From contig CBDFMU010000022.1 in NCBI GenBank assembly GCA_965249785.1, forward strand, positions 62,001 to 126,000: a DNA stretch of 64,000 nt, in the 5' to 3' direction. The DNA comes from M3007 sp965249785 (lineage in GTDB: Bacteria; Bacteroidota; Bacteroidia; Chitinophagales; Saprospiraceae). Position 1 is the stretch's first letter. Each line of letters opens with the position of its first letter. The translations under genes and the position numbers were made by a program. Under the pieces are notes generated by a model. That model was not told the DNA's origin. It searched no databases and saw nothing but the letters and a program-made list of their open reading frames with translations. Below, one piece after another: positions 35,352 to 45,087 of the stretch.

Positions 35352-38300
35352 ATGAATATCCCGACCGTCCCTGCTACCCTCCAATTCCTCTCTGGCGGTG
35401 GCCAGATGAGCGACCGTATTCGCGCTTTCGATTGGGCCAGCACTTCCCTGGGGCCGCCCGACCAATGGTCGCAAAGCCTCAAAACCTCCGTCAACCTGAT
35501 GCTCAACTGCCAACAGCCGGTGTGGATTGGCTGGGGCCAGGACAATATATTCATGTACAACGATCCCTATATTGAGGTGTTGGGATTGGCCAAACACGCC
35601 TGGGCTTTGGGTCATCCTGCCCCAGTAGTCTGGGCCGAAATCTGGGATTTCTGCGGGCCGCTATCCGACAAAGTGTACCAACAAGGAGAATCGTCCTTTG
35701 TAAATGATGTCCACTTTTTCATGAATCGCGGCGACCTGCTGGAAGAGGTGTTTTACTCCTTTTCGTACAGTCCCATTTATGATGAAACCGGGAAAGTCGG
35801 TGGCCTTTTTTGCCCTAATATCGAGACGACCGCCAAAATGCTCAGCGAACGGCGGCTGCATACGTTGTCCAAACTCGCCGCCACCGCCCTGGTGGAAAAA
35901 ACCACCCACGCGGCTTGCGAGACGGCCTTTGCTACACTGGCCCAAAATCGCGAAGACATTCCTTTTGCTTTGCTCTATCTGCTCGATGCGAGTGATCATA
36001 TCCTGTTGGAACAAACCACTGGTCTGCTGTTCGCGGAAGACTCCGCTACTTCACCTGCTACCGATCCTTCCGCCTGGCCGCTGGTAGAAGTACTGCAAAA
36101 CGCTAAGTCACAATTAATTTCAGTCAGCCATTTGACAGGGCTTCCCCTAGGTCTGGCCGATCTGCCAGTGGACAAAGCACTGGTATTGCCGGTTGCTTCC
36201 TCTGGACAGACGCGACCAATCGGGGTACTTATTGTGGGTATAAATCCTACGCGCCGCCTGGATGCAGAATATGTTACCTTCTACGAACTGCTGGCCGGGC
36301 AGGTCGCCACAGCGATCCAGAATGCCCGTACTGCCGAGGAGGCGCGCCAGCGTGCCGACGCATTGGCCGAAATAGACCGCGCTAAAACGGTGTTTTTCAG
36401 CAATATCAGCCACGAATTTCGTACTCCACTCACCCTGATGCTCGGTTCGCTGGAAGAACTGCTTCGGGAAGGCAATAGCAATCTTACCGCCCGCGATCAG
36501 GCTACCATTGAGACTACGCACCGCAATGCGATTCGGCTGCTGCGCCTGGTCAATGCACTGCTCGATTTTAGCCGCATTGAAGCAGGACGAACCCGAGCAC
36601 AGTTTCAACGCACCGACCTCGCTCAGTACACGGCTGATCTGGCCAGCAATTTTCGGCCCATCATGGAAAAAGGCGGGCTGGGCTTCCAGGTGGATTGCCC
36701 ATCGCTGCAGGAGCCGACTTACGTGGACAAGGAAATGTGGGAAAAAATAGTCCTCAATTTACTATCCAACGCTTTCAAATACACCCTCACGGGCAGTATT
36801 ACGATGCGGCTTCGCGCCGAAAATGAACAGGCAATATTGACGGTACAAGATACCGGGGTTGGTATTCCCGCAGCGGAACTGCCAAAAATGTTCGAGCGAT
36901 TCCATCGCGTGCAAAATGTAGTGGGCCGTACTTTTGAAGGTACGGGCATCGGCCTTTCGCTGGTGCGTGAATTGGTAGGTATGCACGGCGGCGAAATTTC
37001 CGTAGCGAGTCAGGAAGGCGTGGGCAGCACGTTCACCGTGCGTATTCCGTTGGGAAAGGCACATTTGTCAGCAGAGCAAATTCTGGAAAGTGAACAGGAC
37101 ATTGATTCTGCTTTCTCACATGCTTTTTTAGAAGAGTCCATTACTTTTCTGGCAACATCGGAGGAGGAGTCAAGCCAGGAAACCATTGATCCTAATTTGA
37201 CTACTATATTAGTGGTGGATGACAATGCCGATATGCGGATGCACATCAAGACATTGCTCGGAAGGCATTATCGGGTAGTGACGGCCCATAACGGCGCGGA
37301 AGCCCTGGAACGGATGGCCCAACAGCCGCCTGCCCTCGTATTGAGCGATATTATGATGCCCGTAATGGATGGGCTGGAACTGCTGAAAGCCATCAAGGGC
37401 AATCCGCGTACGGCGCAAGTCCCTGTCGTCCTGCTTTCGGCACGGGCGGGAGAAGAAGCACGCATCGAAGGCTTCGACATAGGGGCTGATGACTATCTGG
37501 TCAAGCCTTTTTCGGCCAAGGAATTGCTCGCCCGTATCAAGTCGCAAATCCGGCTGGTGCGTACCCGCGCCCACGTAGAGCAGCAATTGCGTAACCTGTT
37601 CATCCAGGCACCGATGGCCATCTGCATCTTGCGTGGGCCGGAGCATGTAGTAGAAATGGCCAACGAACCCATGCTGGAAATATGGGGAAAAACTGTCGAA
37701 CAGGTAATGTACAAACCCGTATTGACAGGTTTACCTGAATTGGAAGGGCAGGGTTTTCAAGAACTTCTGGATGGTGTTTATCAAACGGGGGAGCGATTTA
37801 TGACCCCCGAAACACCGCTAAAACTGATGCGCAATGGTCAGTTAGAAAAGATACATATCAAATTTGTGTACGAAGCCCTGCGGGAGGAAGACGGCCAGAT
37901 TTCGGGAATTATGGTGCTTGCCGACGAAATAACGGTGTTGGTAGAAGCCCGCCAATTGGCCCAACGCATGGCTGGTGCGCATAATTACGCGTATGAGCAG
38001 ATTAGAAACCTTTTCTTACAAGCCCCTACGGCTATCCAGATTTTGCGTGGCCCAGATTTTATCCTGGAACTCGCCAATAAACGTATTCTGGAACTGTGGG
38101 GCCGGACCGAGGCAGAAGTCATCAACCGGCCATTGTTCGACATTATTCCTGAAGTACGGGCGCAGGGTTTTGACAAATTGCTCGAACACGTCTACCGGAC
38201 CGGAGAACGCTACGTAGCCGAAGAAGTCCCGTTGAATTTCCTTCGCGACGGCCAGCTGGTACATGCCTACGCTAAGTTCGTGTATGAGCCGCTGCGCGAA

Positions 38301-39533
38301 CCTGATGGCAGCATCTCAGGCATTATGGTCGTCGGCGATGAAATTACGCCACAGGTGCTGGCCCGACAAAAAATAGAAGAGAGCGAAAGACGCTTCCGCT
38401 TGCTCGCCGAAACCCTGCCACAACTTATCTGGATGACTGACCACCAGGGCGTTCAAGAGTATGCCTCTTCGCGCTGGGAGGAGTTTACGGGCATTCAGCC
38501 AACGGGTGCCGACACCTGGGCGAAAATGGTGCATCCCGACGATATAGCACAGATTGCCAACGTCTGGGAAGCCAGCAGGAAGACGGGCGATCCTTACCGG
38601 GTAGAAGCCCGCCTGAAAAACCAGCGCGGCAACTATCGCTGGCATTTCGTCCATGGCGAGCCTATTCGCAACGCGGACGGTCAGATTGTCAAATGGATTG
38701 GGGCTTTTACCAATATCCACGATCAGAAAACCATCCACGAAAAACTGGAAAAACAAGTAGTCGAGCGTACCGCCGCCCTCCATGCCAGCAATGAATCGCT
38801 CGCAGCCAATAACCAGCAGCTGCTACGCGCCAATCAGGAACTCGAATCTTTCAACTATGTGGCCAGCCACGATTTGCAGGAGCCGCTGCGCAAAATCCAG
38901 ACTTTCGCCAATCTCCTGCAAATTAAAAAGCATGACGAAACGGCGACGACCAATTACCTTGATAAAATCACCGCTGCTTCCCAGCGAATGTCCGAACTGG
39001 TGCAGGCACTGCTCCATTATAGTCGGCTGGATAACGTGAACGAGTTTGAAAAAACCGATCTGAACGCTATTCTGGAAGATGTAAAAACGGATTTTGAATT
39101 GTCTATCGAAGAGACTGGCGCAGTCATTATTAGCGATCTGCTCCCCATTATAGCCGTTATTCCCATGCAGATGCACCAGCTTTTTACCAATCTGATTGGG
39201 AATGCGCTCAAATTCAGGGAAAAATCGCCCGTGATCATGATTGCCGCCCGTTCGTTTTCTGCGCCTGCGACCTTGGAAAATCCGCAGTGGTCGGGTGGAA
39301 AAGAATATGTGGAACTCACTTTTAGCGATAACGGCATTGGCTTTGATGCGCAGTATGCAGAACATATTTTTCAGCTATTCAAGCGGCTGCATTCCCGCGA
39401 CGAATACAGCGGAACGGGGATTGGACTCAGTATTTGCAAGAAAATCGTGGAGCATCATGGGGGTAGTATTAAAGCAACATCAGTGCTGGGGGAAGGGGCG
39501 GTTTTTGTGGTGACGTTGCCAGTGGAGAGGTGA
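35352..39533 (+). CDS. 1393-aa hybrid histidine kinase with two kinase cores
   Basis: A soluble signalling protein with no membrane helix. Order: a PAS-like N-domain (1-165), GAF (about 170-325), first kinase core with His354 in NISHEF and ATPase boxes (LNLLSNAFKYTL, DTGVGIP), a receiver domain with Asp666 in LSDIMMPVMDG, two near-duplicate PAS domains (about 745-860 and 875-1000; both start RNLF-QAP-A), a third PAS (about 1010-1125), a coiled coil, and a second kinase core of the phytochrome type with His1173 in YVASHDLQEPLRK. A receiver lies between the two cores, so an internal relay is possible. It is convergent with a sigma-54 activator 3 bp away, a likely partner by position. The input signal is unknown; R3 lies 236 bp upstream. 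Confidence 0.9.
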   Translation: MNIPTVPATLQFLSGGGQMSDRIRAFDWASTSLGPPDQWSQSLKTSVNLMLNCQQPVWIGWGQDNIFMYNDPYIEVLGLAKHAWALGHPAPVVWAEIWDFCGPLSDKVYQQGESSFVNDVHFFMNRGDLLEEVFYSFSYSPIYDETGKVGGLFCPNIETTAKMLSERRLHTLSKLAATALVEKTTHAACETAFATLAQNREDIPFALLYLLDASDHILLEQTTGLLFAEDSATSPATDPSAWPLVEVLQNAKSQLISVSHLTGLPLGLADLPVDKALVLPVASSGQTRPIGVLIVGINPTRRLDAEYVTFYELLAGQVATAIQNARTAEEARQRADALAEIDRAKTVFFSNISHEFRTPLTLMLGSLEELLREGNSNLTARDQATIETTHRNAIRLLRLVNALLDFSRIEAGRTRAQFQRTDLAQYTADLASNFRPIMEKGGLGFQVDCPSLQEPTYVDKEMWEKIVLNLLSNAFKYTLTGSITMRLRAENEQAILTVQDTGVGIPAAELPKMFERFHRVQNVVGRTFEGTGIGLSLVRELVGMHGGEISVASQEGVGSTFTVRIPLGKAHLSAEQILESEQDIDSAFSHAFLEESITFLATSEEESSQETIDPNLTTILVVDDNADMRMHIKTLLGRHYRVVTAHNGAEALERMAQQPPALVLSDIMMPVMDGLELLKAIKGNPRTAQVPVVLLSARAGEEARIEGFDIGADDYLVKPFSAKELLARIKSQIRLVRTRAHVEQQLRNLFIQAPMAICILRGPEHVVEMANEPMLEIWGKTVEQVMYKPVLTGLPELEGQGFQELLDGVYQTGERFMTPETPLKLMRNGQLEKIHIKFVYEALREEDGQISGIMVLADEITVLVEARQLAQRMAGAHNYAYEQIRNLFLQAPTAIQILRGPDFILELANKRILELWGRTEAEVINRPLFDIIPEVRAQGFDKLLEHVYRTGERYVAEEVPLNFLRDGQLVHAYAKFVYEPLREPDGSISGIMVVGDEITPQVLARQKIEESERRFRLLAETLPQLIWMTDHQGVQEYASSRWEEFTGIQPTGADTWAKMVHPDDIAQIANVWEASRKTGDPYRVEARLKNQRGNYRWHFVHGEPIRNADGQIVKWIGAFTNIHDQKTIHEKLEKQVVERTAALHASNESLAANNQQLLRANQELESFNYVASHDLQEPLRKIQTFANLLQIKKHDETATTNYLDKITAASQRMSELVQALLHYSRLDNVNEFEKTDLNAILEDVKTDFELSIEETGAVIISDLLPIIAVIPMQMHQLFTNLIGNALKFREKSPVIMIAARSFSAPATLENPQWSGGKEYVELTFSDNGIGFDAQYAEHIFQLFKRLHSRDEYSGTGIGLSICKKIVEHHGGSIKATSVLGEGAVFVVTLPVER

Positions 39534-39536
39534 ATT

Positions 39537-40868
39537 TTACTCCTCCAACTTCCGATACAGCGTAGTAACCCCGATCCCCAACAACCGCGCCGCCTCGGCC
39601 TTATTCCCCTTCGTAAAGGCCAAAGCCCGCTGAATTGTCTGCTTTTCCAAAGTCATCAGATCAAAAAGGCCAGTGGAAGCCTGGGCCATATTATCGCCAT
39701 GTAAAATATCAAAAGGCAGTAACTCAGCCCGCAGATCACCGTCGGCGAGAATGACGGCACGTTCCAGTACATTGCGTAGTTCGCGGATATTCCCTTTCCA
39801 AATGTAGTTTTTTAGGGCTTCCAAAAATTCCGGTGTCATGGCAGGCGGCTCGCGGCGGTTCATTTTTTCGGTAAAAAGCCGCACAAAATGAGTAGCCAAC
39901 ATCGGAATATCCTCGCGCCGTTCGCGCAAGGCGGGCAAATGAATTTCAAATACCGACAGGCGATAATAAAGGTCTTCCCGGAAATGGCCGGCACTGCTTT
40001 CGATCAGCAAATTGCGGTTGGTGGCAGCAATGATGCGCACATTGACGCGGGTAGGTTTGGTATCGCCGACTTTCAGAAATTCGCCGGTTTCCAGTACGCG
40101 CAGCATTTTGGCTTGCAAATCGGGCGGCATTTCCCCAATTTCGTCCAGAAACAACGTGCCTTCATGGGCCTCTTCAAAAAGTCCCTTTTTGTCCTTCGCC
40201 GCCCCGGTAAAACTCCCGGCACGATGCCCAAAAAGTTCGCTTTCCAGAATATCCTTGCCGATTGCACTACAATTGACCGCCACAAAGGCCCGGCTACAGC
40301 GTGGCGATTCCTGGTGAATGGCTTGTGCAAAGACTTCTTTACCCGTGCCAGTATCGCCGGTTAGCAGCACCGTAGCATCGGTCGGGGCCACGCGGCGGGC
40401 CAGTTCGATGGCGGCGCGGATGGGTTTGGATTGACCCAGAATTGTTTCAAAACGGAACTTTTTTCCGACCGCCTGTTCCAGATGGCGGATGCGCTGTTGG
40501 AGTTGCGCTTTTTCCAATGCACGACTCACCAGCGGCACAATGCGCTCATTATCATCGCCTTTGGTGAGATAATCGAAGGCACCATTCTTGATGGCTTGGA
40601 CGCCGTCGGGGATATTTCCGTAGGCCGTCAGCAGAATAATCTCCGTTTCGGGATGTTGTTTTTTGATCGTAGTGACCAAATCCACGCCGTGCGCGTCGGG
40701 CAATTTTACATCACAAAGTACTACCTGGAACTCGGTCTTTTCGAGCAATCGCAGCCCTTCTTTGGCCGTGCCTGCTTCGGTCATTTGATAGCCTTCGAGC
40801 GACAGAATGCGGGCGAGCAAACTGCGCAGGGAAACTTCATCGTCGATGAGCAGGATTTGGCTGGACAT
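39537..40868 (-). CDS. Sigma-54-dependent response regulator (NtrC family)
   Basis: 443 residues from the ATG at 40868 (MSSQILLIDDEVSLR); an upstream ATG adds a tail that reads through spacer repeats. Receiver domain with Asp53 in LCDVKLPD, AAA+ domain with Walker A GDTGTGKE, Walker B LFLDEIGEM and arginine-finger region, and a C-terminal Fis-type helix (KAEAARLLGIGVTTLYRKL). The sigma-54 contact loop reads GSFTGA instead of GAFTGA, a change seen in some family members. It activates sigma-54 promoters when phosphorylated. The hybrid kinase ends 3 bp away on the other strand, and the membrane Fe-S protein lies upstream on the same strand with a 73-bp gap, so it might be co-transcribed with that gene. 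Confidence 0.92.
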   Translation of the reverse strand: MSSQILLIDDEVSLRSLLARILSLEGYQMTEAGTAKEGLRLLEKTEFQVVLCDVKLPDAHGVDLVTTIKKQHPETEIILLTAYGNIPDGVQAIKNGAFDYLTKGDDNERIVPLVSRALEKAQLQQRIRHLEQAVGKKFRFETILGQSKPIRAAIELARRVAPTDATVLLTGDTGTGKEVFAQAIHQESPRCSRAFVAVNCSAIGKDILESELFGHRAGSFTGAAKDKKGLFEEAHEGTLFLDEIGEMPPDLQAKMLRVLETGEFLKVGDTKPTRVNVRIIAATNRNLLIESSAGHFREDLYYRLSVFEIHLPALRERREDIPMLATHFVRLFTEKMNRREPPAMTPEFLEALKNYIWKGNIRELRNVLERAVILADGDLRAELLPFDILHGDNMAQASTGLFDLMTLEKQTIQRALAFTKGNKAEAARLLGIGVTTLYRKLEE

Positions 40869-40941
40869 TTTTATAAATTTGCAAAAGGCAAATGGAGCAT
40901 CGTAAGTTGCCCTTTGCAAGTTTGCTTACTTGCCTTTTTCT

Positions 40942-42252
40942 TCATTCATTTCGCCACGCATCCCGCTCTTCGCTCATCGCCCAGGCTGCGCCGTTATTTT
41001 CAATAGCATTGAACATTGGCAACCATTCGCCCGGCCCGGCAGACTGGCTCAGGATTTCGTGGCGCCGCATTTGGAGGATAATATCGAGTGGATTGATGAG
41101 CACTGGGCATTCTTCCACGCAGGCGTTGCAGGTGGTACAGGCGTGTAATTCTTCCGGCGTAATTCGGTCAAAAAGGCTTTTGCCATCGTCGTAATTTTCA
41201 CGCGTAAATTTTTGACTGTCAATGTTATAGCCAATTTCTTCGGCCCGGTCACGCACGTCCATCATGATCTTGCGCGGCGATAATTTTTTGCCCGTAATAT
41301 TGGCGGGACAAGCGGCGGTACAACGCCCACATTCGGTGCAGGAATAGGCTTGCATCACGTTGCGCCAACTCAGGGAAAACACGTCATTGGCCCCAAATTC
41401 CGGCAGTTCCGTAGAAGCATTCGGATCAGGCTGATCCAGTCCCATCATCAGGCGCACTTCGTGCTGTATTTCGGGCATATTGTCCATTTTACCCTTCGGC
41501 GCAGTGCGGGCGTACCAGGTATTGGGGAAAGCCAGAACAATGTGCAAATGCTTGGAATAGGGCAAATAACATAGAAAACCAAAGACGGTCATAATGTGCA
41601 GCCACCAGCCGAAACGTTCCACACTGATTAAGGCATCCGTATCCAATCCGCCGAACAACAGCGGCCCTAGCCATGTACTCACCGCAAAAGAACCCGTGAG
41701 ATGATAGTGTTCCAAACCTCTCATTTGCAAGGCTTTATCGCCGCCGTTCATGCAGAAAACGCCGACAATCAGGATGATTTCCAGAAATAAAATCAAGTTG
41801 GCATCGCGGGTGGGAAAGCCTTTCATTTCCGGTTTCTGAAAACGCGGAACCCGCAACACGTTGCGTCGCATCAAAAAAGCAATCGTGGCCACAAAAGCCA
41901 AAACGGATAGTATTTCTATAAAACTGATCATAAAGGTGTAGAAACCACCCAAATAAGGCGCGAAAAAGCGGTGCGTGCCGAAAATGCCATCCACAAAAAT
42001 CTCGATCAACTCCACCTGCGTGATCAAAAAGGCAACATATATAAACAGGTGCAGCACCGCTGGCAGCCAGTTTTTGAACATTTTTTTCTGGCCAAAAGCT
42101 ACCAAAGCCACTTGACCCCAGCGTTGTGCCACATCTCCACCGATCTTTTCCGGTTTGCCGAGAAAAATATTGCGGCGCACCCGGCGAAAACCTTTCCAGG
42201 CCAACCAACCGGCGGCAGCTACTACGAGGATGAAAATCAAGGATTGGAGCAT
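40942..42252 (-). CDS. Membrane Fe-S oxidoreductase (HdrC/GlpC-like)
   Basis: I start at the ATG at 42252 (MLQSLIFILVVAAAGW), giving 436 residues; the longer frame to 42315 reads through spacer words. The N-terminal half has five or six membrane helices with a NarI-like arrangement and conserved histidines for haem; the C-terminal half has two 4Fe-4S motifs, CTECGRCTAACP and CTTCNACVEECP. The protein likely passes electrons between the quinone pool and a soluble partner such as a CCG-domain subunit, which is not in the rest of this window. In many Bacteroidota this gene is followed by that subunit; here it is followed by the sigma-54 activator. Confidence 0.88.
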   Translation of the reverse strand: MLQSLIFILVVAAAGWLAWKGFRRVRRNIFLGKPEKIGGDVAQRWGQVALVAFGQKKMFKNWLPAVLHLFIYVAFLITQVELIEIFVDGIFGTHRFFAPYLGGFYTFMISFIEILSVLAFVATIAFLMRRNVLRVPRFQKPEMKGFPTRDANLILFLEIILIVGVFCMNGGDKALQMRGLEHYHLTGSFAVSTWLGPLLFGGLDTDALISVERFGWWLHIMTVFGFLCYLPYSKHLHIVLAFPNTWYARTAPKGKMDNMPEIQHEVRLMMGLDQPDPNASTELPEFGANDVFSLSWRNVMQAYSCTECGRCTAACPANITGKKLSPRKIMMDVRDRAEEIGYNIDSQKFTRENYDDGKSLFDRITPEELHACTTCNACVEECPVLINPLDIILQMRRHEILSQSAGPGEWLPMFNAIENNGAAWAMSEERDAWRNE

Positions 42253-42350
42253 GGGAAGGAAAATTAAATTGGCAAAAAAGCAACAGGCAAATGTGCAAAT
42301 GGAGCAAAGCGACATCCCGATTTTTCATCGGGAAGGCAATAGGCAAACCC

Positions 42351-42400
42351 AAGCCCTCCTCCATGTACTCTCCCCCTTTAGGGGGAGTAGGAGGGGGCTA
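42351..42400. repeat. GC-rich palindromic element between genes
   Basis: Inner hairpin CTCCCCCTTTAGGGGGAG, outer arms GCCCTCC and GGAGGGGGC. Same type as the elements inside the exporter and dnaG genes; here it is in a spacer and harmless. Confidence 0.7.
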
Positions 42401-42504
42401 ACTCGCAATTGGCAACGCGTGCCAAAATTAAAATCAAACGACGGGCGAAAAGTACAGCGTCGAAAACGGACTTTTGCACTTCCGCTCTTGTTTGAAACAA
42501 TTCT

Positions 42505-43005
42505 ATGCAAATTCTCGACGACCGGCAGATCCGGCAGAAAATAAAACGACTGGCCATCGAAATCCTGGAACACAACTTCGGGGAGCCAGAAATCATCCTG
42601 GCTGGCCTGAACGACAACGGGACCGGGTTTGCTCAGCTCCTGTTGGCCGAATTGCTGCCCATTTTGCCCGCCGACACGAAGTTGGTACTCACCCGCATCC
42701 GCCTGAATCCGGCCAATCCGGTGGAGTACGATCCCTACATCGAGATGCCCGCCGATGATCTGCGCAATAAACCCATCATTATTGTGGACGATGTGGCCAA
42801 TACGGGCCGCACCATTTTTTATGCGGTGCAACCACTTTTAAAAGTATTACCCAGCAAAGTAGAAGTAGCCGTGTTGGTGGATCGCAAGCATAAGTCCTTC
42901 CCCATCAAAGCGGACTACGTGGGTCTTTCGCTGGCGACAACGCTGCTGGAAAATATCGAGGTGCAGATTCGGGGAGTGGCGGAGATGGGGGTTTTCCTAA
43001 ATTAA
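42505..43005 (+). CDS. PyrR-like phosphoribosyltransferase
   Basis: 166 residues with the type I phosphoribosyltransferase fold. The PRPP-binding loop is IIIVDDVANTGRTIFYAV (about 93-110), and the C-terminal VLVDRKHKSFPIKADYVGLS strongly recalls PyrR, the bifunctional uracil phosphoribosyltransferase and pyr-operon attenuator. An N-terminal hood matches (RQIRQKIKRLAIEIL). There are no pyrimidine genes nearby, so an attenuator role cannot be supported; other PRTases of this shape salvage purines or act on unknown substrates. It is divergent from the Fe-S protein gene. A near-consensus promoter (GACTTTTG) lies about 30 bp upstream. Confidence 0.82.
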   Translation: MQILDDRQIRQKIKRLAIEILEHNFGEPEIILAGLNDNGTGFAQLLLAELLPILPADTKLVLTRIRLNPANPVEYDPYIEMPADDLRNKPIIIVDDVANTGRTIFYAVQPLLKVLPSKVEVAVLVDRKHKSFPIKADYVGLSLATTLLENIEVQIRGVAEMGVFLN

Positions 43006-43150
43006 ACCCCAAACCCCTGGTTTGATTGACGAAGGGGGATTACATGATCGCGGTTGATTTTTGATGTATCAGAAGTGTACAATTAGGGATCAAAAATCAA
43101 CATTTCTCCAAGGTCTGAAAATCAATAACTTGAAATCAAAACCTCCCTTT

Positions 43151-43867
43151 TTAAGCCGTAGCCCGCTCCCCCTCTGCTGCCTTCCGCGCCTTCAACGCCC
43201 GTTTCTGATCGGCATTACTGTCATACAGGCAATAGAAATCATACTTCACCCGATCGCGTTCTGCCCAAATGTCCTTCCCAATATCGCAGAGAATCACCAG
43301 TTCCTGATAGATTTTATTGCCCTGGTCCATGCGCCGCTCTACGGAAATATCGCGGTCGTGCAGTTTGTCCTGCTGGATGTTCATCGCGTTCTCAAAGGCC
43401 GTGCAGGCATCCACTACGCGCTGGATATTTTGTTCGGTCATGCCTACATCGGCCAGAAAATCAATCTGTTGGCGAGCTACACGGGCAACTCGACGACCGC
43501 AAAATAACAGTTGTGGGTCGGTCATATCGCCGAGTTTGGCGGTCCCGAATTTGCGGTAGCGGCCTGTGCGATCATGAAATTTCATGGCTACGCGGGTCAT
43601 CACCGAACGAATAGCCGTGCGTAGTTTCTCGGCGGCCTGCATTTTCTTTTCCGTACAGATCATTTGGTCGCCCACCAATTCGTCGTCATCGGGCAGGGCG
43701 TGAAACTGTTCGCAGAGCGATTGAAAACCTTTGAGCCGATCCAGTCCAAAACCATATTGATTAAAAAATTCAATATCACGGTAAGCAGCGCGTAGCGCAT
43801 CGTTGCACTGTACATACAGTTCCGCGTCGGAGACATTGTACATCCGGTGACCGGGTTGCTTTTTCAT
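43151..43867 (-). CDS. All-helical conserved protein of unknown function
   Basis: 238 residues, predicted by eye as almost entirely α-helical, with no signal peptide or membrane segment. It is rich in charged residues and repeats a motif of Asp/Arg-flanked helices (for example AYRDIEFFNQYGFGLDRLKGF and RTAIRSVMTRVAMKFHDRTG). The last 25 residues are a basic tail (KRALKARKAAEGERATA) that could bind nucleic acid. I do not recognise a family. It stands alone: convergent with the PRTase gene and followed upstream by a spacer and an IS5-like element. Start is the first ATG in frame; Met9 (MYNVSDAEL) is an alternative. Confidence 0.65.
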   Translation of the reverse strand: MKKQPGHRMYNVSDAELYVQCNDALRAAYRDIEFFNQYGFGLDRLKGFQSLCEQFHALPDDDELVGDQMICTEKKMQAAEKLRTAIRSVMTRVAMKFHDRTGRYRKFGTAKLGDMTDPQLLFCGRRVARVARQQIDFLADVGMTEQNIQRVVDACTAFENAMNIQQDKLHDRDISVERRMDQGNKIYQELVILCDIGKDIWAERDRVKYDFYCLYDSNADQKRALKARKAAEGERATA

Positions 43868-44063
43868 AAATTGTTTGTTTTATAAAGGAGCATTTGGATG
43901 GTTGCTCCAAGTCCGTTGGCGATAGTGGATTGGGTTAATGATTGTCTTTGAACGACTTATAATTGACCCAAACCACCGGACAAAAATAATTAGTTTTATT
44001 TTAATAAAAAATGTTTGACACAAAAAAATAAAAACATTTTACTCCGTTGAGATTTTCTTTAAT

Positions 44064-44944
44064 AGACTTCTTGCGAAAGTTATTAAATTTGCGGCATGAG
44101 CAAATATGATCAGATTAAAACCTTGAATGCCAATGAGTTTCGTCGTTTGACAGGGGTTCGCAAGGAGACCTTTGCCACGATGCTGACAGTTTATGAATCG
44201 GCCTTGGCTCAAAGTAAAAAGATAAAAGGGCGGCCTTCGGTGCTGTGTACTGCCGATCAATTGTTGATGATGCTGGAATACAACCGCGAATACCGGACCT
44301 ATTTTCATATTGCTAACAGTTATGGTTTAAGTGAGTCCAATGCCTACCGATGTATTAAACGGGCCGAAGAGTTGCTGATTCGTTCAGGTGAATTTAGTCT
44401 TCCAGGGCGTAAAGCCTTGCAAGCCAGCGATATGCAGTTTGAAATGGTGATTGTAGATGCCACGGAAACAAAAATTGAGCGGCCAAAAAAAAACAGCGCT
44501 CTTTCTATTCTTCCAAAAAGAAGCACCACCACCTCAAAACACAAGTAATTATTGATCAAAAGAATGGTCAAATTATCTGCACCGCTTTTGGTAAAGGTCA
44601 CTGGCACGACTTTAAATTGTTCAAAAAAAGCAAGATTCGTTTGTCTCCCTCTGTTTTGCTTTTAGGAGATTCGGGCTATCAGGGCATTCAAAAACTCTTG
44701 AAAAACAGCGTTATACCGATAAAATCGACCAAACTTAATCCACTGACTACCTCAGAAAAACAGGAAAATAAAGAATTATCTGCGGTAAGAATCAAAGTCG
44801 AAAATGCATTGGCTTTTATCAAAAGGTTCAAGATTTTTTCCACTCAATACCGAAATAGAAGACGCCGATTCGGACTACGATTCAACCTGTTTGCAGCCAT
44901 TTGTAACCTGGAAATCAACCTTTTATGAGTTTCGCAAGAACTCT
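44064..44944 (+). mobile_element. IS5-family-like insertion sequence (881 bp)
   Basis: Inverted ends AGACTTCTTGCGAAAGTTAT and AGAGTTCTTGCGAAACTCAT (17 of 20 identical), related to the ends of the element at 12615. No clean target duplication is visible (AAT and ACT flank it). Inserted in a spacer, it breaks no gene. Confidence 0.85.
44096..44928 (+). CDS. IS5-like DDE transposase, read through a -1 frameshift
   Basis: Two frames form one 277-residue transposase. The first has an N-terminal helical domain (FRRLTGVRKETFATML), HTH-like region (YFHIANSYGLSESNAYRCIKR) and the first catalytic Asp in VIVDATE. On an A9 run (44485-44493) a -1 shift gives RPKKKQRSFYSSKKKHHHLK, the conserved YSxKKKxHxLK signature of the family; staying in frame gives nonsense. 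The second frame carries LLGDSGYQGI with the second catalytic Asp and VENALAFIKRFKIF with the Glu. The stop codon lies inside the right inverted repeat. The slippage site is in the same place as in the element at 12615, so both are probably programmed. Confidence 0.88.
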
Positions 44945-45087
44945 ACTAAAATAATCGCTCTATGTCGTTCCTTAGGAGTAAATTACATTCTGCTACGCGT
45001 TCGGGCAGATGCTTCACTGCGGTCCGCAGGACAATATACGAAAGGAAAGAATGTCAGTGGTTTTCTACTTAGCAATAGATGGCGGTG

